Shown here: one piece after another, positions 1 through 6,445 of the stretch
How positions within the stretch are numbered: position 1 is the first letter of the stretch
How the letters are laid out: each line of letters starts with the position of its first letter
Source of the DNA: Phenylobacterium sp.
GTDB taxonomy: Bacteria; Pseudomonadota; Alphaproteobacteria; Caulobacterales; Caulobacteraceae
Direction of reading: 5' to 3'
DNA length: 9,161 nt
Assembly: GCA_025350885.1 (NCBI GenBank)
Contig: JANXXA010000531.1
Span: forward strand, 1-9,161
Program-made: the position numbers and the translations under genes
The notes under the pieces: model-generated
What the model saw: only the letters and a program-made list of their open reading frames with translations
Told to the model about the DNA's origin: nothing
Database searches by the model: none

Positions 1-311
1 GCTTCGAGGCTCGCGTCGAGTGACTGCTCGAGCTTCGAGGCCACCGCACCGGCGGCCGGCGCTCCGAGCTGGCACTTGGTGGTGATGCGAACGCCGGCGG
101 GCAGCACGCCTTGGAACGTCGAGCCGATGACTGCTTCGCAGGCGCCGTACATCGGCGCGGCGTCGAGCACCGAGATCCCGCCGTCGATGCCGGCTTTCAG
201 CGTCGCCATCGCCTCATCCCGGCTGGTCGGACCCCAGACCTGGCCGATGCCGCCGCCGCCCAGCGTCAGCCGGCTGACCGGGCCGAGCGGTCCGAGGGTG
301 GCGGTCTGCAT
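1..311 (-). CDS. Aldo/keto reductase, N-terminal part (cut by window edge)
   Basis: The first 103 codons of an NAD(P)H-dependent aldo/keto reductase are present; the rest lies beyond the left edge. The N-terminus has the family's opening strands (LGPLGPVSRLTLGGGGIGQVWG), then a helix and the active-site strand SVLDAAPMYG, giving the catalytic Asp50 and Tyr55. The catalytic Lys79 follows in ITTKCQ. The fourth tetrad residue (His) lies outside the window. The family folds as a TIM barrel and reduces carbonyls; the substrate cannot be told from this part. The ATG at 311 is preceded by a good AGGAGA ribosome site about 7 nt away. It starts 14 nt after the ppk2 stop on the same strand, so the two are probably co-transcribed, though no functional link is obvious. 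Confidence 0.8.
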   Translation of the reverse strand, partial: MQTATLGPLGPVSRLTLGGGGIGQVWGPTSRDEAMATLKAGIDGGISVLDAAPMYGACEAVIGSTFQGVLPAGVRITTKCQLGAPAAGAVASKLEQSLDASLE

Positions 312-325
312 GGTGAGTTCTCCTG

Positions 326-1087
326 CTACCGGGCGAGCCGGCCATCGGTGAGCGCCTGGGCCTCGAATTCGAAGACCACATCGGGGTCGGGCTTGTCGAC
401 GCCCCTGGCGATCGCCTTGGGCGCGAGCAGGTTCAGCAGATAGCGGATGGTGTTGAGCCGCGCCGCCTTCTTGTGATCGGCGCGCACGATGACCCACGGG
501 GCGGCATCCGTGTGCGTCCGGCGCAGCATCTGGTCGCGGGCTTCGGTGTAGGCATCCCACTTTTCCTCGGCCACGGCGTCCAGCGGGCTGACCTTCAGCG
601 CCTTCAGCGGATCGTTGCGGCGAGCCTTGAGGCGTTGGGCCTGCTCGTCGCGGGAGATGTCGAGCCACAGCTTGACCAGCCGCAGCCCGCTGCCGGCCAG
701 CATGGCCTCGAACCCCGATACGTCGCGCAGGAACGTCTCGTGCTCGGCCGGGGTGCAGAACCCCATCACCGGCTCGACGCCCGCACGATTGTACCAGGAC
801 CGGTTGAGCAGCACCAACTCGCCGGCCGCCGGCAAGTGGCGGACGTAACGCTGGAAATACCATTGGGACTGTTCGCGATCCGAAGGTCTGGGCAGGGCGA
901 TGGCGCGGGTGTTGCGCACCGACAGATGCTCGGTGATCCGCTTGATCGCTCCGTCCTTGCCGGCCGCGTCCCGGCCTTCGAAGATCACCAGGGTCTTGGC
1001 GCCGGCCTTGATCTCCGCCTGCTGGAACCGCACCAGGGCGATCTGCAGCAGCTCAAGTTGGTGATCGTAGTCGTCGTGCTTGGTCAT
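326..1087 (-). CDS. ppk2: Polyphosphate kinase 2 (PPK2 family, class I-like)
   Basis: PPK2 enzymes move phosphate between polyphosphate and nucleotides in the cytoplasm; single-domain class I members usually phosphorylate nucleoside diphosphates. The 253-residue length fits a single-domain enzyme. Visible parts: a helical N-terminus, the Walker A loop GRDAAGKDG (residues 38-46) on strand TLVIFE, the RSWYNRAGVEPVMGFC segment (96-111) that starts the lid, strand VKLWLDIS (138-145), and the RRNDPLK...VSPLD segment (156-170) of the family. Odd point: the residue before RSWYNR is Asn95 (LLNRSWYNR), where class I sequences I recall have Asp (FDRSWYNR). The gene is divergent from rsmE with about 45 nt between starts, and is followed by an aldo/keto reductase gene. 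The start at 1087 has only a weak Shine-Dalgarno sequence. The family call is firm; the exact nucleotide preference is not. Confidence 0.92.
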   Translation of the reverse strand: MTKHDDYDHQLELLQIALVRFQQAEIKAGAKTLVIFEGRDAAGKDGAIKRITEHLSVRNTRAIALPRPSDREQSQWYFQRYVRHLPAAGELVLLNRSWYNRAGVEPVMGFCTPAEHETFLRDVSGFEAMLAGSGLRLVKLWLDISRDEQAQRLKARRNDPLKALKVSPLDAVAEEKWDAYTEARDQMLRRTHTDAAPWVIVRADHKKAARLNTIRYLLNLLAPKAIARGVDKPDPDVVFEFEAQALTDGRLAR

Positions 1088-1134
1088 GGTGCAACCCTAT
1101 TCCCGATGATGGCAGGGGCGCTACAACGGCTGTG

Positions 1135-1884
1135 ATGATCCGTCTGTTCATTCCCCACGATCTCGCGGCTGGTGGCGAACTTGCGCTGGACCCCGGCCAG
1201 AGCCGCTATCTGGCCACGGTGATGCGCCTGGCGGTCGGCGACGAGCTGCTGGCGTTCAACGGCCGCGACGGCGAGTGGCGGGTGCGGATCACAGCGGTGA
1301 CCCGGCGCGCGGTCGCCGTACGGGCAGAGGCGCCGGTGCGGCCCCAGACGGTGGGGCCGGACCTCGACCTGATCGTAGCCCTGGTCAAGCGCGGCCGGGT
1401 CGAAACCATCGTCGAAAAAGCCGCGGAACTGGGCGCCCGCCGGGTACGCCTGGTGACCACCGAACGGACCAACGCCGACCGGACCCGGGTGGACCGGCTG
1501 ACCGCCATCGCCATCGAGGCGGCCGAGCAGACCGGTCGGCTCGATGTGCCCGAGATCCTCGACCCAGTGAAGCTGGAGGTGCTGATCGGCGGCTGGGAGC
1601 CAGGCCGGCAGCTGCTGTTCTGCGACGAAGCCGGGGACGCTCCGCCCATCCTGCAAGGGCTTACCCCTCCCTCTCGCGGGGAGGGGGAAGGAGAACCGTG
1701 GGCCATCCTGATAGGTCCGGAGGGTGGGTTCTCGCCGAGCGAAAGGCGGACACTGCGCGCTCTGCCCTACGCCATCCCCGTCTCGTTGGGCCCCCGGATC
1801 CTGCGCGCCGACACCGCCGCGATCGCCGCGTTGACGCTGTGGCAGGCGACGCTCGGGGACTGGACCCCCAAAGGCGCCCCTTGA
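1135..1884 (+). CDS. rsmE: 16S rRNA (uracil-1498-N3)-methyltransferase RsmE
   Basis: RsmE uses S-adenosylmethionine to methylate N3 of U1498 in helix 44 of 16S rRNA. The protein has an N-terminal PUA-like domain (about residues 1-70, with HDL...QSRYLATVMRLAVGDELLAFNG) and a C-terminal SPOUT/trefoil-knot domain. The SAM-binding knot loops are clear: LIGPEGGFSPSE (about 192-203) and SLGPRILRADTAA (about 217-229). EKAAELGA and EQTGRLDVPEI are also typical. A GTG at 1132 directly precedes the ATG at 1135; the ATG gives the usual MIRLFIP start and is preferred. No strong ribosome site is seen. Odd feature: just before the first knot loop the protein carries LTPPSRGEGEGE (about 176-187), encoded by a GC-rich palindrome at 1664-1686 that looks like an inserted repeat. 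gshA follows 90 nt downstream, an arrangement I recall from other alphaproteobacteria. Confidence 0.93.
   Translation: MIRLFIPHDLAAGGELALDPGQSRYLATVMRLAVGDELLAFNGRDGEWRVRITAVTRRAVAVRAEAPVRPQTVGPDLDLIVALVKRGRVETIVEKAAELGARRVRLVTTERTNADRTRVDRLTAIAIEAAEQTGRLDVPEILDPVKLEVLIGGWEPGRQLLFCDEAGDAPPILQGLTPPSRGEGEGEPWAILIGPEGGFSPSERRTLRALPYAIPVSLGPRILRADTAAIAALTLWQATLGDWTPKGAP
1664..1686. repeat. GC-rich palindromic (REP-like) element inside rsmE
   Basis: CCCCTCCC (1664-1671) and GGGAGGGG (1679-1686) form a perfect 8-bp inverted repeat around a 7-nt loop. GC-rich palindromes with CCCTCCC arms are, as I recall, dispersed in the intergenic DNA of many alphaproteobacteria. Here the element is translated in frame and contributes a low-complexity PPSRGEGEGE stretch to RsmE without breaking the frame. 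The repeat family is inferred; the inverted repeat and its position between conserved blocks of the protein are directly visible. Confidence 0.6.
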
Positions 1885-1974
1885 GCTTGGCGCGATTGCG
1901 CCCACCTAGAACTCCGACGTAGAGAGCACAGCCGCGCGATAACAGGCTGCGGACCGGGCTGGGGGAGAAACTGC

Positions 1975-3330
1975 ATGGCCGAGATCGCCGCCGATGATCG
2001 GCCCCTGACGTTCGATGATCTGGTGGCCTGGTTCGACAAGGGCTCCAAGCCCAAGTCCGACTGGCGGGTCGGCGCCGAGCACGAGAAATTCGTCTTCCGG
2101 CTGGGGACACACGCGCCGGTTCCCTATGAACCGAGCGGCATCAAGGCGCTGCTCGACGGTCTGACCCGGTTCGGCTGGGCGCCGGTGAACGAGGCCGGCA
2201 ACGTCATCGCGCTGGAACGCGGCAAGGCCAACGTCAGCCTGGAGCCGGGTGGCCAGTTCGAGCTGTCCGGCGCGCCGCTGGAGACCATCCACGACATCTG
2301 CGAGGAAACCGGTCAGCACCTGATCGAGGTCAAGACCGTCGCCGACGAGCTTGGGGTGGGTTTTCTGGGCCTGGGCTATACCCCGGTGTGGCGGCGCGAC
2401 CAGGTGCCGGTGATGCCCAAGGGCCGCTACAAGATCATGCGTGAATACATGCCCAAGGTCGGCGGCATGGGACTGGACATGATGTTCCGCACCTGCACCG
2501 TGCAGGCCAATCTCGACTTCGGCTCCGAGGCCGACATGGTAGCCAAGTTTCGGGTCAGCCTGGCGCTGCAGCCGATCTGCACCGCCCTGTTCGCCAATTC
2601 GCCGTTCAAGGAAGGCAAGCCCTCTGGCTTCCTCTCGGCCCGGGCCAACGTCTGGACCGACACCGACGCTGATCGCACGGGCATGCTGGATTTCGTCTTT
2701 GCGGACGGTTTCGGCTTCGAGACCTACGCCAACTACGCGCTGAACGTGCCGATGTATTTCGCCAAGCGCGGCGACCGTTATATCGACCTGGCTGGCCGCT
2801 CATTTCGCGATTTTATGGACGGCAAGCTGGCCGAACTGCCGGGCGAGCGGCCGTCGATCAAGGACTGGGCCGACCACACCACGACGATCTTCCCGGAGGT
2901 GCGGCTGAAGCAGTACCTGGAAATGCGCGGCGCGGACTCCGGGCCGTGGAGCGCGCTCTGCGCCCTGCCGGCGCTGTGGATGGGCATCTTCTACGACAGT
3001 GCGGCCCTGGCCGCCGCCTGGGATCTCTGCAAACACTGGAAGATCGAGGATCATGAGCGTCTGCGCGCTGATGTCGCCCGACTGGGCCTGAAGGCGCAGA
3101 TCGCCGGACGCAGTGTCCAGGACGTGGCCAAGGACATGAACGCCATCGCCCGCGAGGGGCTGAAGCGCCGCAATCGGCTGTCGGGCGGCATGGTCGACGA
3201 GACCAACTATCTCTCACAACTCGACGAGATCGCCGACAGCGGGATTACCCAGGCCGAGCGGTTGCTCGACCTCTACAACGGCCCCTGGGCCGGCGACGTC
3301 AGCAAGGTGTTCGAGAGCTTCGCCTACTGA
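1975..3330 (+). CDS. gshA: Glutamate-cysteine ligase, plant/alphaproteobacterial type
   Basis: This enzyme makes gamma-glutamylcysteine from glutamate, cysteine and ATP, the first step of glutathione synthesis in the cytoplasm. At 451 residues it has the length of the plant-like class found in alphaproteobacteria. Hallmarks: WRVGAEHEKFVF (30-41, metal and substrate-binding acidic residues), SLEPGGQFELSGAPLETIHD (88-107), FLGLGYTPVWRRDQVPVMPKGRY (130-152), and the MREYMPKVGGMGLDMMFRTCTVQANLDF stretch (155-182), with the C-terminal HWKIEDHERLRADV and TNYLSQLDEIA regions intact. The ATG at 1975 is preceded by GGGGAG about 7 nt upstream, fixing the start. rsmE lies 90 nt upstream on the same strand; the gap is long enough for gshA to have its own promoter, but I see no clear -35/-10 pair. 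No clear terminator follows. Confidence 0.95.
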   Translation: MAEIAADDRPLTFDDLVAWFDKGSKPKSDWRVGAEHEKFVFRLGTHAPVPYEPSGIKALLDGLTRFGWAPVNEAGNVIALERGKANVSLEPGGQFELSGAPLETIHDICEETGQHLIEVKTVADELGVGFLGLGYTPVWRRDQVPVMPKGRYKIMREYMPKVGGMGLDMMFRTCTVQANLDFGSEADMVAKFRVSLALQPICTALFANSPFKEGKPSGFLSARANVWTDTDADRTGMLDFVFADGFGFETYANYALNVPMYFAKRGDRYIDLAGRSFRDFMDGKLAELPGERPSIKDWADHTTTIFPEVRLKQYLEMRGADSGPWSALCALPALWMGIFYDSAALAAAWDLCKHWKIEDHERLRADVARLGLKAQIAGRSVQDVAKDMNAIAREGLKRRNRLSGGMVDETNYLSQLDEIADSGITQAERLLDLYNGPWAGDVSKVFESFAY

Positions 3331-3380
3331 GGCGGCTTGCCCCTTGGCAGTCAGGGTCTAAACTTCCCTCCGGGTAGTGG

Positions 3381-3665
3381 ATGAAGGCTATGAGCGACGC
3401 TGTCGGCCCTGGCGATCTGGTTCTCTGCGTCAACGCCGCCCCGAACCATGCCACCGGACGGCAGGTGCCACTCGTGGCCGGAGAGACCTACCGGGTCATC
3501 GCGGTCATGGAATTTGGCTGCCCCTGCGGACGTTCCGACGCCCTGCTGGATGTGGGCATTGACTTCGCGTGGTGCCAGACGCGCTTTCGGCTCCTGCCAA
3601 AACCCAAGGCCCAGACCCGGACGCGCCGTGTTTCGGCGCCCAAGGAGACCGAAACGGTTCGCTGA
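3381..3665 (+). CDS. Small conserved-looking hypothetical protein (94 aa)
   Basis: I do not recognise this gene with confidence. The frame is supported by strong G/C preference at third codon positions. The N-terminal two thirds look like a small beta-barrel: VGPGDLVLCVNAAPN, then PLVAGETYRVIAVMEFGCPCG, then VGIDFAWCQTRFRLLPK. The pattern 'controls-channel strand, PLxxGExYRVxxV, ...WCxxRFR' resembles short SH3-like hypothetical proteins I recall from alphaproteobacteria and their phages. Four Cys (16, 47, 49, 65) might bind a metal. The C-terminus (from about residue 72) is a basic, disordered-looking tail. The start is uncertain: ATG at 3381 has no clear Shine-Dalgarno sequence, and ATG at 3390 (giving MSDAVGPGDL) has GAAGG only 2 nt upstream, too close to be ideal. 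It lies 50 nt after gshA on the same strand. Confidence 0.6.
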   Translation: MKAMSDAVGPGDLVLCVNAAPNHATGRQVPLVAGETYRVIAVMEFGCPCGRSDALLDVGIDFAWCQTRFRLLPKPKAQTRTRRVSAPKETETVR

Positions 3666-3737
3666 CCAGCCGACGACGGCCGCAGCCTCGCACCGACCCT
3701 CAATCGGCCTTTCGGCCTGGGGGAGGATCTTGAAGGG

Positions 3738-3781
3738 CGGTTCCCCTCCCGGCGCGGCGCCGCTGGGTGGGGAGCGGACCG
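3738..3781. repeat. GC-rich palindromic (REP-like) element between convergent genes
   Basis: TCCCCtCCC (3742-3750) pairs with GGGtGGGGA (3765-3773) with one mismatch in nine. An outer CGGT/ACCG pair (3738-3741 with 3778-3781) is separated by a 4-nt bulge, and the 14-nt centre is itself GC-rich and partly self-complementary. It sits between the ends of two convergent genes (3665 on plus, 3819 on minus), where a bidirectional terminator or a dispersed repeat is expected; no T-tract follows on either strand. Its CCCCTCCC arm is shared with the palindrome inside rsmE, suggesting one repeat family. The rest of the 3666-3818 gap shows nothing else beyond a short GGCC-TTTC-GGCC hairpin near 3707. 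Confidence 0.5.
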
Positions 3782-3818
3782 TCAGGCCACGATCAGCCGC
3801 CGCAAATTCACGCGAAAA

Positions 3819-5003
3819 CTACCGCCTCACCGGCGCCTGGCTCTGCTCGCGCCCCGCGGCCTGGGCATCTTCAGCGCGAGCCCCGGCGAGGATGTTCGCG
3901 AGGCCATAGTTGCCCTCGTGGCAGGCGTATTCGAACATTGGTCCGCCGCGCCCGAGCTCGTACTCGCCGCCCCACGGCTTGTCCCACAGGGTTGGATCGA
4001 CGATCTCGAAGCGGTAGTTCATCCGCTGGGGCGAGACCATGGTGAACCGTTCGATCACCTTCAGGTTCTCCCACGCCCCTCGATACGCCTGGCTTTCCGG
4101 CATGTTCGTGGTCTCGACCACCAGGGTGTCGCCCTCCCACCAGCCGATGGAGTCACCGAACCAGGGCCGCACGCCGTCTGTGCGGTGGGTGGAATTCAAC
4201 CGGATGTCCCGTACGTCGTGGATCATCTCGGTGACAATGGCGACATGGTCGGTCCCCATCTGGAAGAGGTGGTTGTTGTTGTAGAGCCCGCGAAACATCG
4301 GCGGGTCGGACCGCACGATGATGCAGCGTTCGGCAAGGCCGCGCGTTTCGGGGTTGTCGTTCTGCGGACCTCGCTGTTGCTCGGCAGCGCTCAGGCCACC
4401 GCCGCCTTCGCCAGTGGCCGCCCGGGCGCGGCGCTCACGCTCCGCCGCGGTCGGCTGGCGCTTAGCTCTCGGATACTGGCCGTCCGGCGTGGTCAGCAGC
4501 GAGGTGCGCGGCTGACCGTTGACCCGCATCACCTTCTCGCCGGGCGATGTCCAGGCCGCGTCGTAGTTACAGACCTGGGCCGCCCCGGAGCGGCCGCCCG
4601 AGCAGGTATCCTTGGCCTCGATGTCCTTGACGTTGGCGCCCGCCTCCGTGGGCGCGTTGGCGCGGGCGAGCAGCTTGTCGTTGGCGCCCTCGATGGTCCG
4701 AGCCTCGGTACCGGTCAGGACAAGGCGCGCGCCGAACGCGGGCGGGCGGTCGATGCCGGTCAGGGTCTCGTTGTTCCACACGCCGGTGAAGTCGGGCTTG
4801 CCGTTGAATCGCGGTGGCGAGAAGCCGGGCGCGACCCGCGGTCCGAGGATCGGCGCCGGCGCGGGCACGTCCTGCAGCGAGCCCGGCGCGCCCTCGACAG
4901 AGCCGGTGCCAGGCCGAACCTTGAGCTCCTGGGCCTGGGTCGGGGCGGCCGCGAGCCATACGCCCGCAGCCATCAACAGAGCCGTGAAGGCACGCCACGC
5001 CAT
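3819..5003 (-). CDS. Secreted protein of unknown function
   Basis: A 394-residue protein with a clear Sec signal peptide: MAWR, a hydrophobic core (about 5-20), and a TQA cleavage site near residue 24. The mature part holds DFTGVWNNETLTGIDRPPAF (71-90), a low-complexity charged/Gly-rich stretch (about 180-215), then FRGLYNNNHLFQMGTDHVAIVTEM, SIGWWEGDTLVVETTNM (285-301), LKVIERFTMVSPQRMNYRFEIVDPTLWDKPW (314-344) and FEYACHEGNYGLANILAGAR (358-377). This set of motifs matches a family of periplasmic or secreted hypothetical proteins I recall as abundant in Caulobacterales, sphingomonads and Acidobacteria; I know of no assigned function. Cys134/Cys145 and Cys227/Cys361 could form disulfides. The ATG at 5003 has GGGGAGGG about 9 nt upstream. 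A palindrome at 5083-5105 lies about 80 nt upstream of the start. Confidence 0.85.
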   Translation of the reverse strand: MAWRAFTALLMAAGVWLAAAPTQAQELKVRPGTGSVEGAPGSLQDVPAPAPILGPRVAPGFSPPRFNGKPDFTGVWNNETLTGIDRPPAFGARLVLTGTEARTIEGANDKLLARANAPTEAGANVKDIEAKDTCSGGRSGAAQVCNYDAAWTSPGEKVMRVNGQPRTSLLTTPDGQYPRAKRQPTAAERERRARAATGEGGGGLSAAEQQRGPQNDNPETRGLAERCIIVRSDPPMFRGLYNNNHLFQMGTDHVAIVTEMIHDVRDIRLNSTHRTDGVRPWFGDSIGWWEGDTLVVETTNMPESQAYRGAWENLKVIERFTMVSPQRMNYRFEIVDPTLWDKPWGGEYELGRGGPMFEYACHEGNYGLANILAGARAEDAQAAGREQSQAPVRR

Positions 5004-5082
5004 TTTTCAGACCCTCCCCACGCGCCCCGCGCGCCTACGCTAACGCCGCGGCACCCACAGCAGGGTAGCGCAATCCGCGCGA

Positions 5083-5105
5083 CAGGTAAGAGCGCTCGAT
5101 ACCTG
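5083..5105. promoter_or_regulatory. 23-bp near-palindrome upstream of the secreted-protein gene
   Basis: The arms are CAGGTA and TACCTG on the outside and GAGC and GCTC on the inside; the inner arms abut, and the outer pair is offset by one unpaired base (A on one side, GA on the other). The element lies about 80 nt before the start at 5003 and about 75 nt after the DUF427 stop at 5178. It has no loop, so it is a poor RNA hairpin and has no U-tract; a DNA-binding dimer site is the better reading. The rest of 5004-5177 shows no convincing promoter. Function is inferred. Confidence 0.35.
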
Positions 5106-5177
5106 AACCGCGCGCCGGCTGAGCCGCGCGAGGCCGCCGCCGATCGCGGGGATGAGCAGGCCATGGGGTGACGGACT

Positions 5178-5561
5178 TTAGACGCCGATGGAGACTGCAG
5201 GTTCGGCGACCTCATAGACCTCGACGCGATCCGGATAGAACGACAGCAGGCCCGCGATGCCGGCCATCGCGGGGTAGGGCTGCTCATAGGTCCAGACGGC
5301 GCTTTCCGACATCGCGCCGTTGGCGCGCACGCTGTAGTAGGCCGCGTCGCCCTTGTAGGGGCAGTGGGTGGTCGCCTCGGTCCGGTCCAGGTGCTGCATG
5401 GCGACGTCGGCCCGCGGAAAGTAGACCCGAGCCGGGTAGCTCGCCTCGCGCAGGATCACGGCGGCGCTGCTGTCGGCGATCACCTCGCCGGCAAACCGCG
5501 CGCACCAACGACCGGTCGCCGGTTCCAGCGTGATCGGATGGTCCGGGCCGGGCGTTTTCAT
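5178..5561 (-). CDS. DUF427 domain protein
   Basis: This is a 127-residue single-domain DUF427 (NTP_transf_9-type) protein. Family motifs are visible in order: RWCARFAGEVIADSSAAVILRE (18-39), RVYFPRADV (45-53), THCPYKGDAAYYSV (65-78) and AVWTYEQPYPAMAGIAGLLSFYPDRVEV (88-115). These small cytoplasmic proteins are widespread in bacteria and fungi and have no secure biochemical role. The open frame runs upstream to 5843, but that extension overlaps the HNH gene in another frame and does not look coded; the ATG at 5561 has a near-perfect AAGGAGAG ribosome site 6 nt upstream and starts the domain properly. The HNH gene ends 124 nt upstream on the same strand, so co-transcription is possible. Confidence 0.9.
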   Translation of the reverse strand: MKTPGPDHPITLEPATGRWCARFAGEVIADSSAAVILREASYPARVYFPRADVAMQHLDRTEATTHCPYKGDAAYYSVRANGAMSESAVWTYEQPYPAMAGIAGLLSFYPDRVEVYEVAEPAVSIGV

Positions 5562-5567
5562 CTCAAG

Positions 5568-5575
5568 CTCTCCTT
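5568..5575 (-). promoter_or_regulatory. Ribosome binding site fixing the DUF427 start
   Basis: On the minus strand this reads AAGGAGAG, 6 nt before the ATG at 5561. It is the strongest Shine-Dalgarno sequence seen in the window and decides against the longer open frame that reaches back to 5843. Confidence 0.8.
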
Positions 5576-5685
5576 GGCGGACGAGACGCCCTATCCAAGA
5601 GCGCACATCCGAGAGAGCCCTACATGGGTCGCCCGATCGCTTGTGCTCAGGGGGCCGCGTGAATTTCTGAAGTCTGAACGCGCAG

Positions 5686-6246
5686 CTAGGCTTCCAGCTC
5701 GATGTCCCAGTAGAGGTAGTCGAGCCAGCTTTCGTGCAGATGGTGCGGCGGGAAACGGCGGCCGTGCTGTTGCAGCTCGAAGGCCGAGGGACGATGCGGT
5801 GCGTGCAGCGGATGCATGCTGGCCTCGCGCGGGGTGCGGCCACCCTTGGTCAGGTTGCAGCGCGCGCAGGCGGTGACGATGTTTTCCCAGGTCGTGCGCC
5901 CTCCACGGGAGCGCGGGATCACATGGTCGAAGGTCAGATCCTCGCCCGCGTGGCAGTACTGGCAGACGAAGGCGTCGCGCAGGAACAGGTTGAACCGGGT
6001 GAAGGCCGGCGGCCGGTCCTGGGTCACATAGTGCTTGAGCGAGACCACGCTGGGCAATGGCATCTCGAACGAGGGTGAATGGACGACCTGATCATAGGTG
6101 GAGACCACGTCCACGCGGTCCAGGAACACCGCCTTGACGACGTCCTGCCAGGGCCACAGCGACAGCGGGTAGTAGCTGAGCGGCCGGAAGTCGGCGTTCA
6201 GCACCAGGGCCGGGCATCCAGACGGCGGACGGCTAAGCACCTGCAT
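5686..6246 (-). CDS. HNH endonuclease family protein
   Basis: This is a 186-residue protein with an HNH (beta-beta-alpha metal) nuclease fold in its second half. It has a zinc-ribbon pair Cys95/Cys98 (CQYC), the core LTFDHVIPRSRGGRTTWENIVTACARCN (104-131) with Asp107-His108 and Asn122, and the second pair Cys127/Cys130. The N-terminal half (ALVLNADFRPLSYYPLSLWPWQDVVKAVFLDRVDVV, about 13-48) is the conserved arm of this common chromosomal HNH group. The family cuts or nicks DNA, but the substrate of these stand-alone bacterial members is not known to me. No restriction or phage genes surround it, so it looks like a core gene, not part of a defence island. The ATG at 6246 is preceded by AGAGG 9 nt upstream. 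A candidate promoter lies at 6392-6420, which would give a 5' leader of about 140 nt. Confidence 0.9.
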   Translation of the reverse strand: MQVLSRPPSGCPALVLNADFRPLSYYPLSLWPWQDVVKAVFLDRVDVVSTYDQVVHSPSFEMPLPSVVSLKHYVTQDRPPAFTRFNLFLRDAFVCQYCHAGEDLTFDHVIPRSRGGRTTWENIVTACARCNLTKGGRTPREASMHPLHAPHRPSAFELQQHGRRFPPHHLHESWLDYLYWDIELEA

Positions 6247-6385
6247 GGTCGGGCCTCTGGCGATCAGACCCTTGGGCGCGCGCGGCGCCTATGTCGGACG
6301 GTGTTGAACTGAAGACGGAACCCTCGTCTGCGACGCGTTGAAGCGGCGACGGGCCCGTTCAGGAAGCTCGGGCAGCCCCGCTATG

Positions 6386-6432
6386 GAATCCACTATAGGA
6401 AAGATTCGACGACTTCTCCATGACACAGAATC
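6386..6432 (-). promoter_or_regulatory. Candidate promoter with three GANTC sites (for the HNH gene)
   Basis: On the minus strand TGGAGA (6420-6415) and TATAGT (6397-6392) are separated by 17 nt, a fair sigma-70-type pair (4/6 and 5/6 matches to consensus). GANTC, the CcrM methylation site of Caulobacter and relatives, occurs at 6386-6390 (start-site region), 6403-6407 (inside the -35/-10 spacer) and 6428-6432 (just upstream). In Caulobacter, GcrA activates promoters carrying a methylated GANTC near or between the -10 and -35. The promoter would drive the HNH gene starting at 6246. The motif match is seen; its use is inferred. Confidence 0.4.
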
Positions 6433-6445
6433 TGGCGCTTGCCGG

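Noticed and set aside
1889..1902. GGCGC-gatt-GCGCC hairpin after rsmE as a terminator
   Set aside because: Five-pair stem without a T-tract; too weak to call.
1929..1961. Possible leader hairpin before gshA (CAGCC at 1929-1933 pairing with GGCTG at 1945-1949 or 1957-1961 next to the ribosome site)
   Set aside because: Only five base pairs in GC-rich DNA; an attenuator or riboswitch claim would not be supported.
3918..5171. Long plus-strand frame of 417 codons opposite the secreted-protein gene
   Set aside because: It is a GC-bias shadow of the minus-strand gene, which has a signal peptide, ribosome site and known family motifs.
5562..5843. N-terminal extension of the DUF427 frame back to 5843
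   Set aside because: It overlaps the HNH gene in another frame, looks like non-coded Ser/Thr/Arg-rich translation, and an excellent ribosome site precedes the internal ATG at 5561.
5686..6246. HNH gene as part of a defence or restriction system
   Set aside because: No methyltransferase, helicase, phage or toxin genes nearby; it matches a common stand-alone chromosomal HNH group.
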